Assembly (NCBI GenBank): GCA_949128115.1
Contig: OX421968.1
Location: 52,407,423 to 52,471,422, forward strand
DNA: 64,000 bases
Direction: 5' to 3'
Source of the DNA: Anaspis maculata
Taxonomy: Eukaryota; Arthropoda; Insecta; Coleoptera; Scraptiidae
Position numbers and translations under genes: made by a program. This document shows, in pieces, positions 12,111 through 23,257 of the stretch (the stretch's first letter is position 1; each line of letters begins with the position of its first letter). Below the pieces are notes generated by a model. That model was not told the origin of the DNA. It saw only the letters and a program-made list of their open reading frames with translations, and made no database searches.

Positions 12111-12209
12111 CTCCTTTCGAATTTGTTTTCAAATGGCGAGTTAATAATCATCTACAGCGCCGGATCAGGGGGGTGCAAACCGGGGCATATGCTCCGGGCG
12201 GCAAAATGA

Positions 12210-12495
12210 AGGAGCGGCAAAAATAGATCTAATTTTGTGTCAATAAAAAAAAATTGATCAAGTATAATTTTGCCCTCCATTTTTTTTGTGGAGGTATTCG
12301 AGGTATTTTGTAAATATACGATTGCCGAAAAAGATAATCAATCTCAAAAGAGATTCTTGCAACAGCGCGCAGGGGGGGCGTGCAGGTGGTCGACAGTGGA
12401 GTTTGGCCTATCAACCCAATTTGGCGCCGAAAGCTGAGCCGAAACAAAATTGCACCTGAAGGAACTGGAACTGTAAAGCTAAAATGTTCTATACT
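12210..12495. other. Tail of the gypsy region, unassigned
   Basis: The segment holds a G-rich word (GCGCAGGGGGGGCGTGC) and no coding or repeat boundary that I recognise. It may include remains of a 3' LTR, but there is no partner sequence at the 5' end to show this. Confidence 0.3.
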
Positions 12496-12676
12496 GGGCC
12501 GCTATTCTTGAATCGTGTGAGAATAGTCCCTGGGAGTAAAATACATTCCGCAGTGCACTGATGTAGCGAATGTTGCCTAAAATCGTGGTTTTTAGGCAAC
12601 TCTCGCTACAGAAGTGTAGTGCGGATTATATAAAACTCCCAGGGACTTTTCTCACACGATTAAAGAATAGCGGCCC
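12496..12676. mobile_element. MITE copy 1 of the GGGCCGCTATTC family
   Basis: This 181-bp palindromic element starts GGGCCGCTATTCTTGAATCG and ends in the reverse complement. The arm with AGTCCCTGGGAG recurs inverted at its far end, and the centre is a hairpin on CCTAAAATCGTGGTTTTTAGG. It is the most complete of four copies in the window (others at 14,398, 48,450 and 49,671). Confidence 0.85.
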
Positions 12677-13760
12677 TGGTGACAAATTGAGGTGGTGAAA
12701 CGGTCCGTAAGTATACCCCTGGAAGCTGGGCAACCAGTAATACTCAATCGAAGGAAAAATCTTAAAGAGCCAGAGCACCGGAGAGCGCACACTTTTTTCT
12801 CTTCGTGCAGAGCTGCATGATCCGGAGGAGAGAGCCAACTTAGAACCCGACACACTCAACCTTTTCTGTTTCAGTCTTTTACCACAGTTCTAAAAAAGAA
12901 GAGAAAGAATTCATCCCCCACCCCAAAGCACATCACTGCACCAGCAACTTTGTGAGAGCCGGCTGAGGAGCGACCACACCACGCATCCCCTTTCACACCA
13001 GGCTACGCACCCATTTACAAGAGAGCGCAACAAAGAAAGAACCAAGAACCCGAGGATTGAAGAAAGACAGGGGACTTTACGTTTTTACCATTTAGGCGCC
13101 CACCCCTGTCAAGGTTCCAATTTATGGCCTATTTAGATCCGTCGGTTCCTGTGCAACCACAAGAAATCAAAACCTAATAAACACATCTAATCCTTCCATC
13201 AAGGAATGAGTCAGAGAAAGAGAGAAATTGTTTGTGTGTTCTTTGAAAGCTGTAGGATGAAAGAAACCCCCGCGACACGTCTCCGTAGAGTAGAACCCAC
13301 AAGTCCCGTAATTACACAAGAGAGATGGCAAGAACGATATTCATATAAATATTTCCGTGTTTCAGTCCTCGCGAGGAGAATCCCTGTGGAATCTCTAGCA
13401 AGAAGTTGGCTTTGTTACGAAGTCGTTAAGTCAGAGCTGAGGGCTGTCTCGCTGTTTGCTCGCCGGAGTCCTGGGAGGACGGAGCTGAGAACAGGCGGGA
13501 AGTCTGCTCGCCGGAGGTTTCAAGACGGAGCTGGGGCTGGGAGCCCGTCGTTAGTGGCGTATAGGTAGTGGCGATTACTGAGCCTTTTAGGCAAAGTTCG
13601 TCCGCCGCACCTCTACTTTCTCTCTACAACATCATCACCGACCGCACCAGAGGTTCCCAAGCACCACGAGCCCGCTACTGCCAACACCACTGTCCAAGGC
13701 CTCCCGTGCCACCCGCGGGTCCCGCAGCCCGGCTGCCACACCGCTCTGAAAGTCATCTCC
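12677..13760 (+). promoter_or_regulatory. GC- and CpG-rich stretch, possible promoter or 5' UTR
   Basis: From about 12,950 to 13,760 the sequence becomes clearly richer in GC and CG than its surroundings. Several frames stay open merely because stops are rare (for example 13,206-13,568), so I do not call them genes. The stretch leads into a candidate first exon at 13,761. It could be the promoter and leader of a gene running right, or a GC-rich relic. Confidence 0.3.
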
Positions 13761-13839
13761 ATGGCTAGTTCCGACGGCCAGATGGACCCCACGTCCTACG
13801 GACCACCTTCCGGAGAAACTAGCGGCAGTAAACCCCCAG
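13761..13839 (+). CDS. Candidate first coding exon of an unidentified gene
   Basis: An ATG in good context (CTCCATGGCT) opens a 26-codon frame rich in Ser, Pro and Gly (MASSDGQMDP at the start) that runs to CCCCAG followed by GTATAAG, a good splice donor. The upstream region is GC-rich, like an insect promoter or leader. I do not recognise the peptide and could not find the next exon. Low-complexity N-termini of this kind are common in regulatory proteins, but that is only a guess. Confidence 0.3.
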
Positions 13840-14397
13840 GTATAAGCCGAGGATCGCGCATCACCAACCTAACGAGTAATTAATTCAGCAATCTAATAAT
13901 TTGTTTGTTTGTTTCTTACTGCACTTGCAACATCAGTCAGTATCTTATAATAATGTGGTTTGAAAAGAAACTTGAAAATGAAGTAATTACCAATGCAATA
14001 CTTTTACCAATTACTAAATACTTGAATTGGAATTGTCGTGCAGAGTCTAACAGATCTGTTTATCCTCGAATCTAGTGAGCTAACATCAATTACATTGCTG
14101 TTGAATTTCACCTCGGGTTTTCAACCACAATTGTTCAGCCAACAACTACTTATCACAGAGTTTGGTTTGATTACTATGTAATGATGAACTAAGTCTATTG
14201 TCATCATATTTGGAATCTCCGTGATAGGCCCTATTTACAGAAGAACCTGGATAGTGGTAACATTACTTACAGAGCAAAAATTCCTGGGTAATTTCCAAAT
14301 AAAGGTGTCAATACACAATATTGCGCGGAAGTGGCGCTCCGACACGGATGTCATGCGAACTAAGAAAACGATGACAAGTTATCATCGCGCATGTTCA
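13840..14397. other. AT-rich stretch, no gene recognised
   Basis: If the exon at 13,761 is real this is the start of its first intron. GTGTCAATACACAATATTGCGC near 14,308 is partly mirrored near 15,025, which may mark the ends of an unidentified inverted-repeat element around the MITE at 14,398. Confidence 0.3.
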
Positions 14398-14560
14398 GGG
14401 CCGCTATCCTTGAATCGTGTGAGAAAAGTCCCTGGGAGTAAAATACATTCCGCAGTACACTGATGTAGCGAATGTTGCCTAAAATCGTGATTTTTAGGCA
14501 ACTTTCGTTACAGAAGTGTAGTACGGATTATATAAAACAATATATAATATATAGCGGCCC
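14398..14560. mobile_element. MITE copy 2 of the GGGCCGCTATTC family
   Basis: It matches copy 1 from GGGCCGCTAT through the AGTCCCTGGGAG arm and central hairpin. Most of its right arm is replaced by an AT-rich run before the closing GCGGCCC, so it is rearranged or gene-converted. Confidence 0.85.
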
Positions 14561-15489
14561 AGAATTCGACAATGACCTTGATTTCTGTACTTGACGTTGA
14601 CGTTTTGTTCAGTTTTATCAGCCACTTGTGAAGTCTTCCGATTTACAATATATATTCGGCAGTCAAAAAAGTGTTTGCCACTCAGAGGACCGTCACTGTT
14701 TGTCGCCACACCATGCTTTCGTCAATACAATACAGCACTGATTAAATGAAATATCCCCAGGCAATTTCGCGGTAAATTTGAATGTTATGGTTGAAGTGTT
14801 CCATGTTTTTTTTATTTCGTAATTTGGGCATTTGGGAATGATCCCTCACATATGTGCTTTCATGAATAGGTTGCGAGGGTTTCTCCAATTTTTCTATGTA
14901 ACCACTTCTACTTGAAAAGGACGCATAATCCATTGAGCTTAGTTTGAGAATCACCTATTTTACAGCGTAACATATGGAAGACTTAGAACGAATCACCTCG
15001 TTTTTTAGCGCATGCGCTAAGCGGTCACGCAATATTGTGTATAGGTGACGACGAATTCCAAAACGAGATTGGTGTGTTACAGCACAATACTGGCACATCC
15101 TATTCACAAACCTGTTCTCATTGCAAAACAAATTAACCCATATCTAATTCGAACAAATCTAACTGAACATGAAGGGTTGAAGCCCCAAGGCTCTCCATTC
15201 AAAGTTTAACAATCTTTACTAATGTCACTAGCCAAAAAGACATACAGATTTACCTGAACTGAAAGGCAATTCTCGTACAAAGCGAAGCTTGAATAAATTG
15301 CATTCAAAGGTATTTTGTGTTCAATTCCTAATTTTATTGTGAGACATTAAGCTACGTCGTATCGAACTAAACAGCGTTGGTTTCTTTCCCACTTTGACGA
15401 TTTCACGTGCCAATCCGGAGTAAGAAGTTCAAATAAGCGGGAAGTAAGTATTTGAATTTGAATAATTAGGCGGGAGAGGATTAGCGAAC
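14561..15489. other. No gene recognised
   Basis: The segment contains short open frames with no recognisable protein. It holds GCGCATGCGC near 15,010. Around 15,360-15,480 a stretch shares words with 24,290-24,335 in inverse orientation (CACTTCCCGCT with neighbouring ATTCAAATTCAAAT). Confidence 0.35.
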
Positions 15490-15640
15490 TGTCACAGTGG
15501 GTCACCCAAAAAACCATTTCGGTTTTTAATCTCTGTCAATCACTTGAAAATCATCATATTTTGAAATAACTTACACCAACTTCGAGATAAATCTTTCTAC
15601 TTTTACCATCTGCAAGTGCTTGTTGACTGGTGACACGATA
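15490..15640. repeat. Inverted copy of the 17.6-kb and 29.9-kb repeat
   Basis: This segment (AGTGGGTCACCC, TTTTTAATCTCTGTCAAT, ACACCAACTTCGAGATAAAT) is the reverse complement of 17,590-17,735 and of 29,975-30,120. It places one arm of a dispersed repeat upstream of the palindrome at 16,648. Confidence 0.75.
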
Positions 15641-16647
15641 TGTTAAATAAAATAAATAAATAAATACATTTATTAATCTTCTGTTGCAGTGGTAACATAA
15701 ATAAGACACGTCTATCTATTTCACACAAATGTATTAAACAAAACACGAATAAACAATCTAAAAATGACTGTGTCGCGGACCGCCAAGGAATTCCTCAAAC
15801 TCCGCCAGACTGTAAAAGTGCGCCATCGTCACCTATTTGTTAATAACATTGCGTTGGGGTGTGTGAATGTTTGTGTCGCATCAGTTATTCCTCCATTAGA
15901 CATTTGTGAATCTATTAACATCATTGTACAGTTCCTTCTAGCAAAGCTCTAGTGACCATTTGACCAAATCTACCGGGGTGCATCGACTTCAGCGCACAAT
16001 TTTCGTTTATTTTCTCGTTCTGTTGATTTGTTTGCGGTTTTTTTAGGTTTCTGTGTGATATCTATCTGTGTAATAAGTCTTACATAGCATATCATATATG
16101 TATTTTTGATTTTTTCAATTTTTTGCAATTTGAATTTTCTTTGAATTTTTTCGGTTTTTTTTCATTTTTTTTTTTGCTTTTTGGTTGAATTCCGTCAGGG
16201 TTTGTATTTGTTACGTGAGAAATCATAATTGAGTATGTGTAATTTGTTTATTTCGTACATAAGGCGCTTTTATCTTATGGGCGCACTGAGTGCGCCGCGC
16301 GCCCGCTCGAGAGTTAATAGTCGTAACATGGCACAACTCAGGAGGTAGTCGACCGAACAGCTTGCACCCTGCGTAAAGAGGTGATTTTTCGTAAAATCTG
16401 TGTTTGTGAGCTTAAGGTCTTGACATTTTTCTCTGTCGTGTGCCATGATCGTGCACATCTCCATTCAAAGTGAATTTCGATTTATTTTCGAAAACATAGC
16501 ATAACAGCTTCAGAACATAAATCGACGTAACCGTTGAAATTTTATGCTTAGCAAAGTGTCCTCTACACGTGGCCCCGAAGGGCAAACCGAACATCGTCCG
16601 CACAATGCGCTTCTGCGCCCTCAGAACCCTTCCGTGCCCTGTATGTT
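15641..16647. other. No gene recognised
   Basis: AT-rich sequence with T-runs near 16,110-16,190. The GC-richer part at 16,270-16,640 has short frames on both strands that do not resemble known proteins. A MITE or old gene fragment cannot be excluded. Confidence 0.3.
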
Positions 16648-17578
16648 CAATACAGGGTGATAAAGGATGTCTTGTAATTTTGTACTTTTTTGCAATGGTA
16701 CAGGAACTTTCGTGGCCACCCTGTAATTTTGGATATTGCTGTATTTGGTAACCAATAGTATGAGGAACTCATTGTTTCTTAGTTTGATGCTCTACGTTGC
16801 TTAGTTAAGAAAATGTTTTTTTTTCTTATTTAGTTACTTTATCACGTTAATTTAAACCTCGATTTATACGAACATTTTTTTTTATTATATTTGAATTATG
16901 AGCAATGAAAATGAACGGGACAAAATATTTCAAAAGAAAGTTGGACCTGGTCTGGACCGCACTACTTTTTGGTAGGATCTGAACATACCTTTGAACAGGT
17001 TATTGATAGTTGCCACAGGGATTTCTCTCCACTTCGCGGTTAGAGCATCCAATAAGTTCTTGTCTTGTAGTGAGTTGTACTGGTAGTACTGACGGTCTTC
17101 TTTGGAGAGCATCCCATATGTGCTCAATTGGATTGATATCGGGTGATAAGTTTAGCCATATCACTGAGTTGATTTAATTATTCACGAAAGATTAATTCCT
17201 AATATTGCCATCTTACATTTGTTATTATTGTTATTGTTACAATTTTCAAAGTAATTTTTCCTGAACTCAGACAAAAACTGTTTATAGCAACATTAATTAC
17301 TGTCAAATTGATCGACTCAACTTGAATACCTACTTGAATCAATATTTGAAGCCACCTGTGAGAATTAGAAGCAGTGCAGCGCGAAAAATCACCTCATGAA
17401 AAAAAAATCGTATTTCTGTAACCATGCAACCTGGAGCATCAAGCTAAGAAACAATGAGTTCCTCATACTATTGGTTACCAAATAGAGCAAAATCCAAAAT
17501 TACAGGGTGGCCACGAAAGTTCCTGTACCATTTCAAAAAAAATACAAAATTACAAGGCATTCTTTATCACCCTGTATT
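16648..17578. repeat. Palindromic element ending in TACAGGGTG, with a Tc1/mariner relic inside
   Basis: The left end AATACAGGGTGATAAAGGA and the block GGAACTTTCGTGGCCACCCT mirror the right end (17,425-17,578). Arms are about 150 bp and well matched. The middle contains a Tc1/mariner transposase remnant on the minus strand. TACAGGGTG at both ends fits a Tc1/mariner-type element that inserts at TA. Confidence 0.8.
16930..17165 (-). pseudogene. Tc1/mariner transposase C-terminal fragment
   Basis: On the minus strand the sequence reads LSPDINPIEHIWDALQR, the conserved block around the last catalytic acidic residue of Tc1-like transposases. In a shifted frame it continues with ALTAKWREIPVATINNLFKG, which resembles the usual tail of these proteins. 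The frame change and missing N-terminus make it a dead remnant. It lies inside the palindrome with TACAGGGTG ends. Confidence 0.8.
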
Positions 17579-17750
17579 AAACATATCGCTGTCACGAGCC
17601 AACAATCACTTGAAGATGGCGAAATAGAAGGATTTATCTTGAAGTTGGTGTAAGTTATTTCGAAATCTGATGATTTTCAAGTAATTGACAGAGATTAAAA
17701 ACCAAACAACTTTTGGGTGACCCACATCAAATTGTGACCAGTATATTTTT
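17579..17750. repeat. Dispersed repeat shared with 29.7-30.1 kb
   Basis: Together with 17,275-17,578 this matches 29,680-30,140 in the same orientation. Shared words include AACTGTTTATAGCAACAT, CGTATTTCTGT, GCTGTCACGAGCCAACAA and GACCAGTATAT. The second copy lies in intron 4 of IDH3G. Confidence 0.8.
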
Positions 17751-18544
17751 TACCTTGATAATAAACAAAACAACTGGCCACAGCACACTGCTCAACGATC
17801 GATTACGCGAAGACAAAAAACCACCGCACCCAGCGTCCAAATATGGAGAAAAATGGAGGAAAGTAAAGTAAGTGAGAATGTTCTGAAGTACCTACTACAA
17901 TTATAAACAAACAGTCGTCTGCCTGCAGATTTTCATTTACACCTCAGCTCAGGCAGGCTCTTATAAAACTTAGCTACAGACGAGGCTACAGATGACAACA
18001 TATTGTATATTATTATTAGTACCCTACAGATCTTCAATATTTTAACCAAAAAGACAGGCAATCATGCATGTTACTTCTAGGATTCAGAAGTAACTGTTAT
18101 TCTTCATTTCCTAGAACATAAACTGGGCCCCTATAAAATGAAGTGGATCACCTCGAAATTTTGTCGCGTGAAAATGAGATTTCTCTTTTGTGGTGTTTGA
18201 TGGAGCAATGTTTTGACTACAAGATACCATCTGAGACAATCCCATTGTTGACGCTATGTGATCGTATGATATAAATACATGACGCATATGCAATAGCGTT
18301 CTAATGTTATTCTCCCAAATTGTGTTTTTTTAACGGCACTCGCTAATGGCATAGCTTATGCAAATAAACAGAACCAAAATATTAGTATCTGCTATAGATT
18401 GCAACAAAGATCAAACCTTAGAATTTGGATTTGTCTTATAGGATTTAGAGCTATCTTATTTTATAATTTTGTCAGTGATTTTTTTTCTGTTTCTGATGCT
18501 AAGTCGAATCTGATCCCAACTCAAATCATTGAAGTATTCAAGTA
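17751..18544. other. No gene or repeat recognised
   Basis: AT-rich intergenic sequence with several short frames on both strands, none recognisable. Confidence 0.35.
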
Positions 18545-18551
18545 TTTGAAG

Positions 18552-19397
18552 GGGGCCTAGTACGTAGCTTAGAAAGTCCATAGCTTAGAATGTCCATAGC
18601 TTAGAAAATCCTTAGCTTAGAATGGTCCGTAGCTTAGAAAGTCTATAGCTTAGAATGTTCGTAGCTTAGAAAGTTCTTAGCTTAGAATGGTCTGTAGCTT
18701 AGAAAGCTCACAGCTTAGAATGGCTCGTAGCTTAGAATGTCCATAGCTTAGAAAGTTCATAGTTTAGAAAATTCATAGGTAAGAATGTTCTCAGCTTAGA
18801 AGGTTCTTAGCTTAGAATGTCCATAGCGTCCAGACTACTGAAGATGACGTTTCAGCTAGACAGATTGGTGTGCAAAATTGTTGAGAAAGTAAACAATCTC
18901 ATTGCTAGGTATTCCGATTGCGGGTCTACAAAAAAAAAAACTACTGAACCTGACGACATCCATGTACACAGCTCGGTGTGCCAAATTGCTGAGAACTTTT
19001 GAGAATTTCAATTTCTAGTATACCCACTCTGTGCGCGCAAGTTTCCATCGGATTCTAAGCTATGAACTTTTTAGCTACGGATCATTCGAAGATATGATCT
19101 TTCTAAACAGACATATCCACGCAGTCAACATTTTAAGCTACGAACTAATCTGAGGTGCGAATTTCCCAAGCTGCGACCCATTCTAAGCTATGGACCATTC
19201 TAAGCTAAGAACCTTCTAAGCTAAGAACATTCTAACCTATGCATTTTCTAAGCTATGAACTTTCTAAGCAGTGAACATTCTAAGCTACGAACCATTCTAA
19301 GCTGTGAGCTTTCTAAACTATGGACCACTCTAAGCTAAAAACTTTCTAAGCTACGAACATTCTAAGCTATGGACTTTCTAAGCAACGGATCGTCCCC
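18552..19397. mobile_element. Foldback element with minisatellite arms
   Basis: The left arm (18,552-18,830) is an array of a unit of about 16-20 bp built on TAGCTTAGAA plus variable TGTCCA-like spacers. The right arm (about 19,060-19,397) is the same array in reverse complement (TTCTAAGCTATGAAC). Both termini read GGGG followed by a related stretch. TTTGAAG, or TTTGAAGG, flanks it at 18,545 and again at 19,398, a 7-8 bp target duplication. The centre (18,831-19,060) has no recognisable transposase. This is the architecture of foldback-type DNA transposons. Confidence 0.85.
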
Positions 19398-19404
19398 TTT
19401 GAAG

Positions 19405-20436
19405 GTCTTACCCTTTTCAACAGCACAATCATCACTACAGAATAATGTAGTTCGTGACGATTGCCATCCAGTAAGAGCTTCATGCTCCATTGCATCTACC
19501 ACCTCCAAGGCTTTAAGCTGTTCTTGCAATTCCACAGAAGAAATTTGTCATTAATTGGATGTTTCGGCCACTCCTCCAGCTCGACAAGATGAGGGGTGAA
19601 CTTTCAAAGTTGGAAGCGATTCTGGGTGCAAGTGATGTAATCAAGTTCCATCCAGTACTTGCGGGCTTCTTTCGAGGACAACCTCTTCCCCCGCAAATGG
19701 TCTTCAAAGCCGTCAATTGTTCAGCGGCGAGCCAGCCAAGCCCCTCGACAAACTCTTGACCTCTAGCTCTGGGATTTGGCGTGAAGACAGTGAAGACAAT
19801 GTACAAATCTCTGAAACAAGATCTATTATGAAGGAAACTTGAATAAAAGAGGAAAACTATTATTAGAACCTAGATCGTACAAGATGCGGTAGGCATTTAC
19901 TTACAAGAAAAACAAATGGATTTATATGTGAGTATCACCATTGTTGTATCACTAACAGTTTCATTGTTTTCTTCTATTAAAGTAAGTTATTGAAGTTGAT
20001 ATTTTCATATTTCCAACACAAATGTCATGTTTCAAACTAGTTGGCTGTGGTGGAAACTTGGGAGATTTCCCAATGTTGCCAATGGCAGAATTCAAAATTT
20101 CGCTACGTCAAAACTTGGTATTCGACTAATCGCTCGCGTCTACGCCAAAAAAATAAAAATAAATCAATAGGCTTTGGGGGAATGATGCAAGTTTAACAGA
20201 GACAACAATAAGTATGAGTCTAAAATAGAATTTCAAAATTACCTACAAAAATAGATAAAAAAAGAGCCTAGCGCCATCTCGAAAGGAATAGCAAAATGTG
20301 GCAGTAATCGTGCTGTAATCTCTGCAGCTGTAATTTCATTTACAGTAATCTTGTAATAAAAATGTCGTACTTAGAATAGTAAATAAGCCATCTCGAGAAG
20401 ACTAACCTAATCACTTCAACCAATAATAGTACTGCA
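19405..20436. other. Unassigned stretch with a possible fossil coding fragment
   Basis: Between 19,420 and 19,790 the minus strand has protein-like stretches spread over two or three frames (for example RLSSKEARKYWMELDYITC and, in another frame, LKALEVVDAMEHEALTGW). This looks like a frameshifted fragment of some coding sequence, but I cannot name it. The remainder to 20,436 shows nothing. Confidence 0.25.
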
Positions 20437-20640
20437 GATGCATTTTTTTATTAGTTTATTTAACGTCGGTCTATTTCCGCGACGAGGCCTAACACCAACG
20501 CCGGTGAATGCTTTATTCCGACACTTTACCGCAAATTTTGCCGAACCCCTGTGTGTTCCAATCCAACACAGGGTAGGGATTTTCAACGACCACCAACATC
20601 GCTACATATCCCCGGCTTGGAGCCCTCTATATTAAAAAAA
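20437..20640. repeat. Dispersed repeat, copy 1
   Basis: ATTTAACGTCGGTCTATTTC, CGCCGGTGAATGCTTT and GCCGAACCCCTGTGT recur with changes at 58,795-58,930 in the same orientation. The copy ends in an A-rich run. It may be a SINE or the tail of a LINE; I saw no clear promoter boxes. Confidence 0.65.
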
Positions 20641-20811
20641 AAATCGGTTGTGTCACCCCAAAACTTCCCCGACGAGTAACGAACAAGGAATAGATGGAAA
20701 ATTTATTTTGAGACGTCCCTTCCGATGGGAAGTTAGAGTTTGAGAAGAAGATTGACGAATTGAAATATTTTCTCTAATAAGGGAGTCATTTTGAGCTCCA
20801 TCCAAAACATA

Positions 20812-23098
20812 GTACCGTATGATCAAAGACTTTCCTCCTCTAGGCAAGCTGATGTGATTTGGGCCGCTATTCTGTACTCGCCCACCGACAACTATCGGAT
20901 CGGTAGCTAGGGTGAGAACCAATCAAATTCGCTCCTGAGTCATTCCATGCCAAAACGATCACTTTCTGCACTCATACTCATGGTGACCGATTTTCATGAA
21001 TTTTGGATATGTTGTAGAGACATGAAAATAAGTCGACCCGTATTCGCCGGGTTTTTTTTTATATTTTTTTTTTTCGGAATTACAATTTTTTCAAATTTTC
21101 CACTTTTGCCTTGCATCCTACTCTGAGAAAAATCATAGCTCTTTAGTCCAATGTCCGATCTTGAATATTTTCAATTTGATCTAACCACAAAAGATGAGGA
21201 ATTTTGGACATTGCACTCTTTATTTTTTATAGATGCGTTGAAGAAAAGTATGGAAAGTCACTTTTCCGAAAAAAAAACGGTATACTGAAAAATGGTACAT
21301 CTTCGATTTTCCCAATTTTTTGATATATATTTCTGTGAACTTTTCTGAATCGATAAGTAATGGTCGCCAGAATGAACATCGCCCAAAAACTCACGAAATG
21401 AATTTTTTCAGCGAGCCGCGCAAGCTGATTCGGCGCTCAGGAGTCCAGTAAAATGAGGCGATTTTTATGCTGAAGTTGGAACTAACTGAGGGCTCGATGA
21501 AAAAAATATGGCAATGTAGAGAAGGAAAAACTGAATTAGAAAAACTAAAGTTTCATTTCCAACCACCCCGGGAACCATGGAAAAAAAATGGCGAAGATTA
21601 AAAAATATGCGCCGCGATCTTTCTTCTGAAACGGTGAAAGAACGGTGAGAGATATCTGAGAACTGTAAGGGACAAAGTTGTAGGGAATTCAATAATCTAC
21701 AGAAAAGTCCCTTAAGGCATATGTCTAACTTCTTCAGTTTAAGCGTTAATCTCGGTCAAAGTTGCGCGCCGGTCCAGTGAAGAACGCGTGACATTACTCC
21801 TTGAATGCTGCGAGAATGGCTAGAGATCCCAAAATTGTAAGCGACGAAGTTGTAGAAAATTGAAAGTTTCTCTAGCAATTTCTTGAGGTCAATTATTAGC
21901 TCTTCTAGTTTAGTCGTGAACCACGTTCGAAGTTGCGCGGCAATCTTGTTAATGAAGTGGTTCTTTTGGAAAACTTACGACTAAACCAGAAGAGCTAATA
22001 ATTGGCCTTGAAGATTTTCTAGTGGAACATTCAATTCTCTGCAACTTTGTCGCTTGCAATTCTCGGATATCTTTAGCCATTCTCGCAGAATTCAAGAAGG
22101 AATGTCACGCGGACAGTTTTTCCACTTCACTAGACCGGCGCGCAACTTTGGCCGCGATTATTGGTTGAACTGGAGAAGTTGGACATATGCTCCCGGGGAC
22201 TTCTCTGTAGATCATTGAATTCCCTACAACTTTGTCCCTTACAGTTTTCACAAATCTTTCACCGTTCTCTCACCGTTTCAGAAGAAAAATCGCGGCGCAT
22301 GTTTTTTAATCTTCGCCATTTTTTTACATGGTTCCCGGGGTGGTTGGGAATGAAAGTTTGGTTTTTCTAATTCAGTTTTCCATTCTCTACATTGCCATAT
22401 TTTTTTCATCGAGCCCTCAGTTAGTTCCAACCTCAGCATGAAAATCGCCTCATTTTACTGGACTCCTCTGAGTGCCGAATCAGCTTGCGCGGCTCGCTTA
22501 AAAAATTCATTCCGTGGGTTTTTGGGCAATGTCCATTCTGGCGACTATTACTTCTCGATTCAGAAAAGTTCACAGAACAATATATCAAAAAATTGGGAAA
22601 ATCGAAGACGTACAATTTTTCAGTATATCGTTTTCTTTTCGAAAAAGTGACTTTCCATACTTTTTTCAACATCTGTCAAAAAAAGAGTGCAATGTCCAAA
22701 ATTCCTCATCTTTTGTGGTTCGATCAAAATAAAAATATTCAAGATCGGACATTGGACTAAAGAGCTATGATTTTTCTCAGAGTAGGATGCAAGACAAAAG
22801 TGGAAAATTTGAAAAAATTGTAATTCCGAAAAAAAAAATTATAAAAAAAAACCCGGCGAATACGGGTCGACTTATTTTCATGTCTCTACAACATATCCAA
22901 AATTCATGAAAATCGGTCACCATGAGTGCAGAAAGTGATCGTTTTGGCATGGAATGACTCTCCTGCCTAGCTACCGACACCGACAAGTGTCGGTAGGAGA
23001 GTACAGAATCGCGGCCCTGGTCATTGGCAAGCAAACAAGGCTGATTTTGGCCAGGCCACAGCCTGCCTAGAGAAGGAAAGTTTTTGATCATACGGTAT
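20812..23098. repeat. 2.3-kb palindrome with GGGCCGCTATTCT inner ends
   Basis: Outer ends (ACCGTATGATCAAAGACTTT) mirror 23,070-23,098. GGGCCGCTATTCTGTACTC near 20,872 mirrors GAGAGTACAGAATCGCGGCC near 23,000. ATTCCATGCCAAAACGATCA near 20,943 mirrors 22,937. GAGGGCTCGATGAAAAAAAT near 21,490 mirrors 22,420. The centre is near 21,955. Arms exceed 1 kb with modest divergence. Short frames here, such as 22,485-22,760 and its mirrored partners, are products of the symmetry. Confidence 0.88.
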
Positions 23099-23257
23099 AC
23101 TTACTTAACGAAATAGGTATTCAAATTGTTGTCTAATTTCAATAAATAACGTTGAATGATAGTAACACCTGTTTTTGGCGTATTTTTGTTTCAATATTTG
23201 ACCGATTTGACCGTCAATTGACCAAATCTTATTTGACCGGTCAAAATGCAACCCTAA

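Larger units (their letters stand above)
4790..12209 (+). mobile_element. Decayed Ty3/gypsy LTR retrotransposon, split by a LINE
   Basis: Gag, protease, reverse transcriptase, RNase H and integrase fragments follow in the usual Ty3/gypsy order on the + strand. The element is broken by stops and frameshifts and interrupted from 6,916 to 10,779 by a LINE. TTTGGCGACGAAGATTG near 4,795, just after an AATAAA-bearing stretch, resembles the junction after a 5' LTR. I could not find a matching 3' LTR, so the outer limits are approximate. No envelope-like frame was seen. It cannot move by itself. Confidence 0.85.

Noticed and set aside
13206..13768. Open frames of 120 and 66 residues
   Set aside because: They lie in GC-rich sequence where stops are rare and have no recognisable domain. 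Only the short exon at 13,761 has a start and donor worth keeping.
18552..19397. Regularly spaced repeats that might suggest a CRISPR array
   Set aside because: Units are too short and variable, spacers are not unique, arms are inverted and the genome is eukaryotic.
19513..19806. 97-residue minus-strand frame
   Set aside because: No recognisable domain. The most protein-like peptides nearby are in other frames, so at best this is a fossil.
22433..22760. Overlapping open frames on both strands
   Set aside because: They lie within an arm of the 2.3-kb palindrome and share sequence with its mirror.
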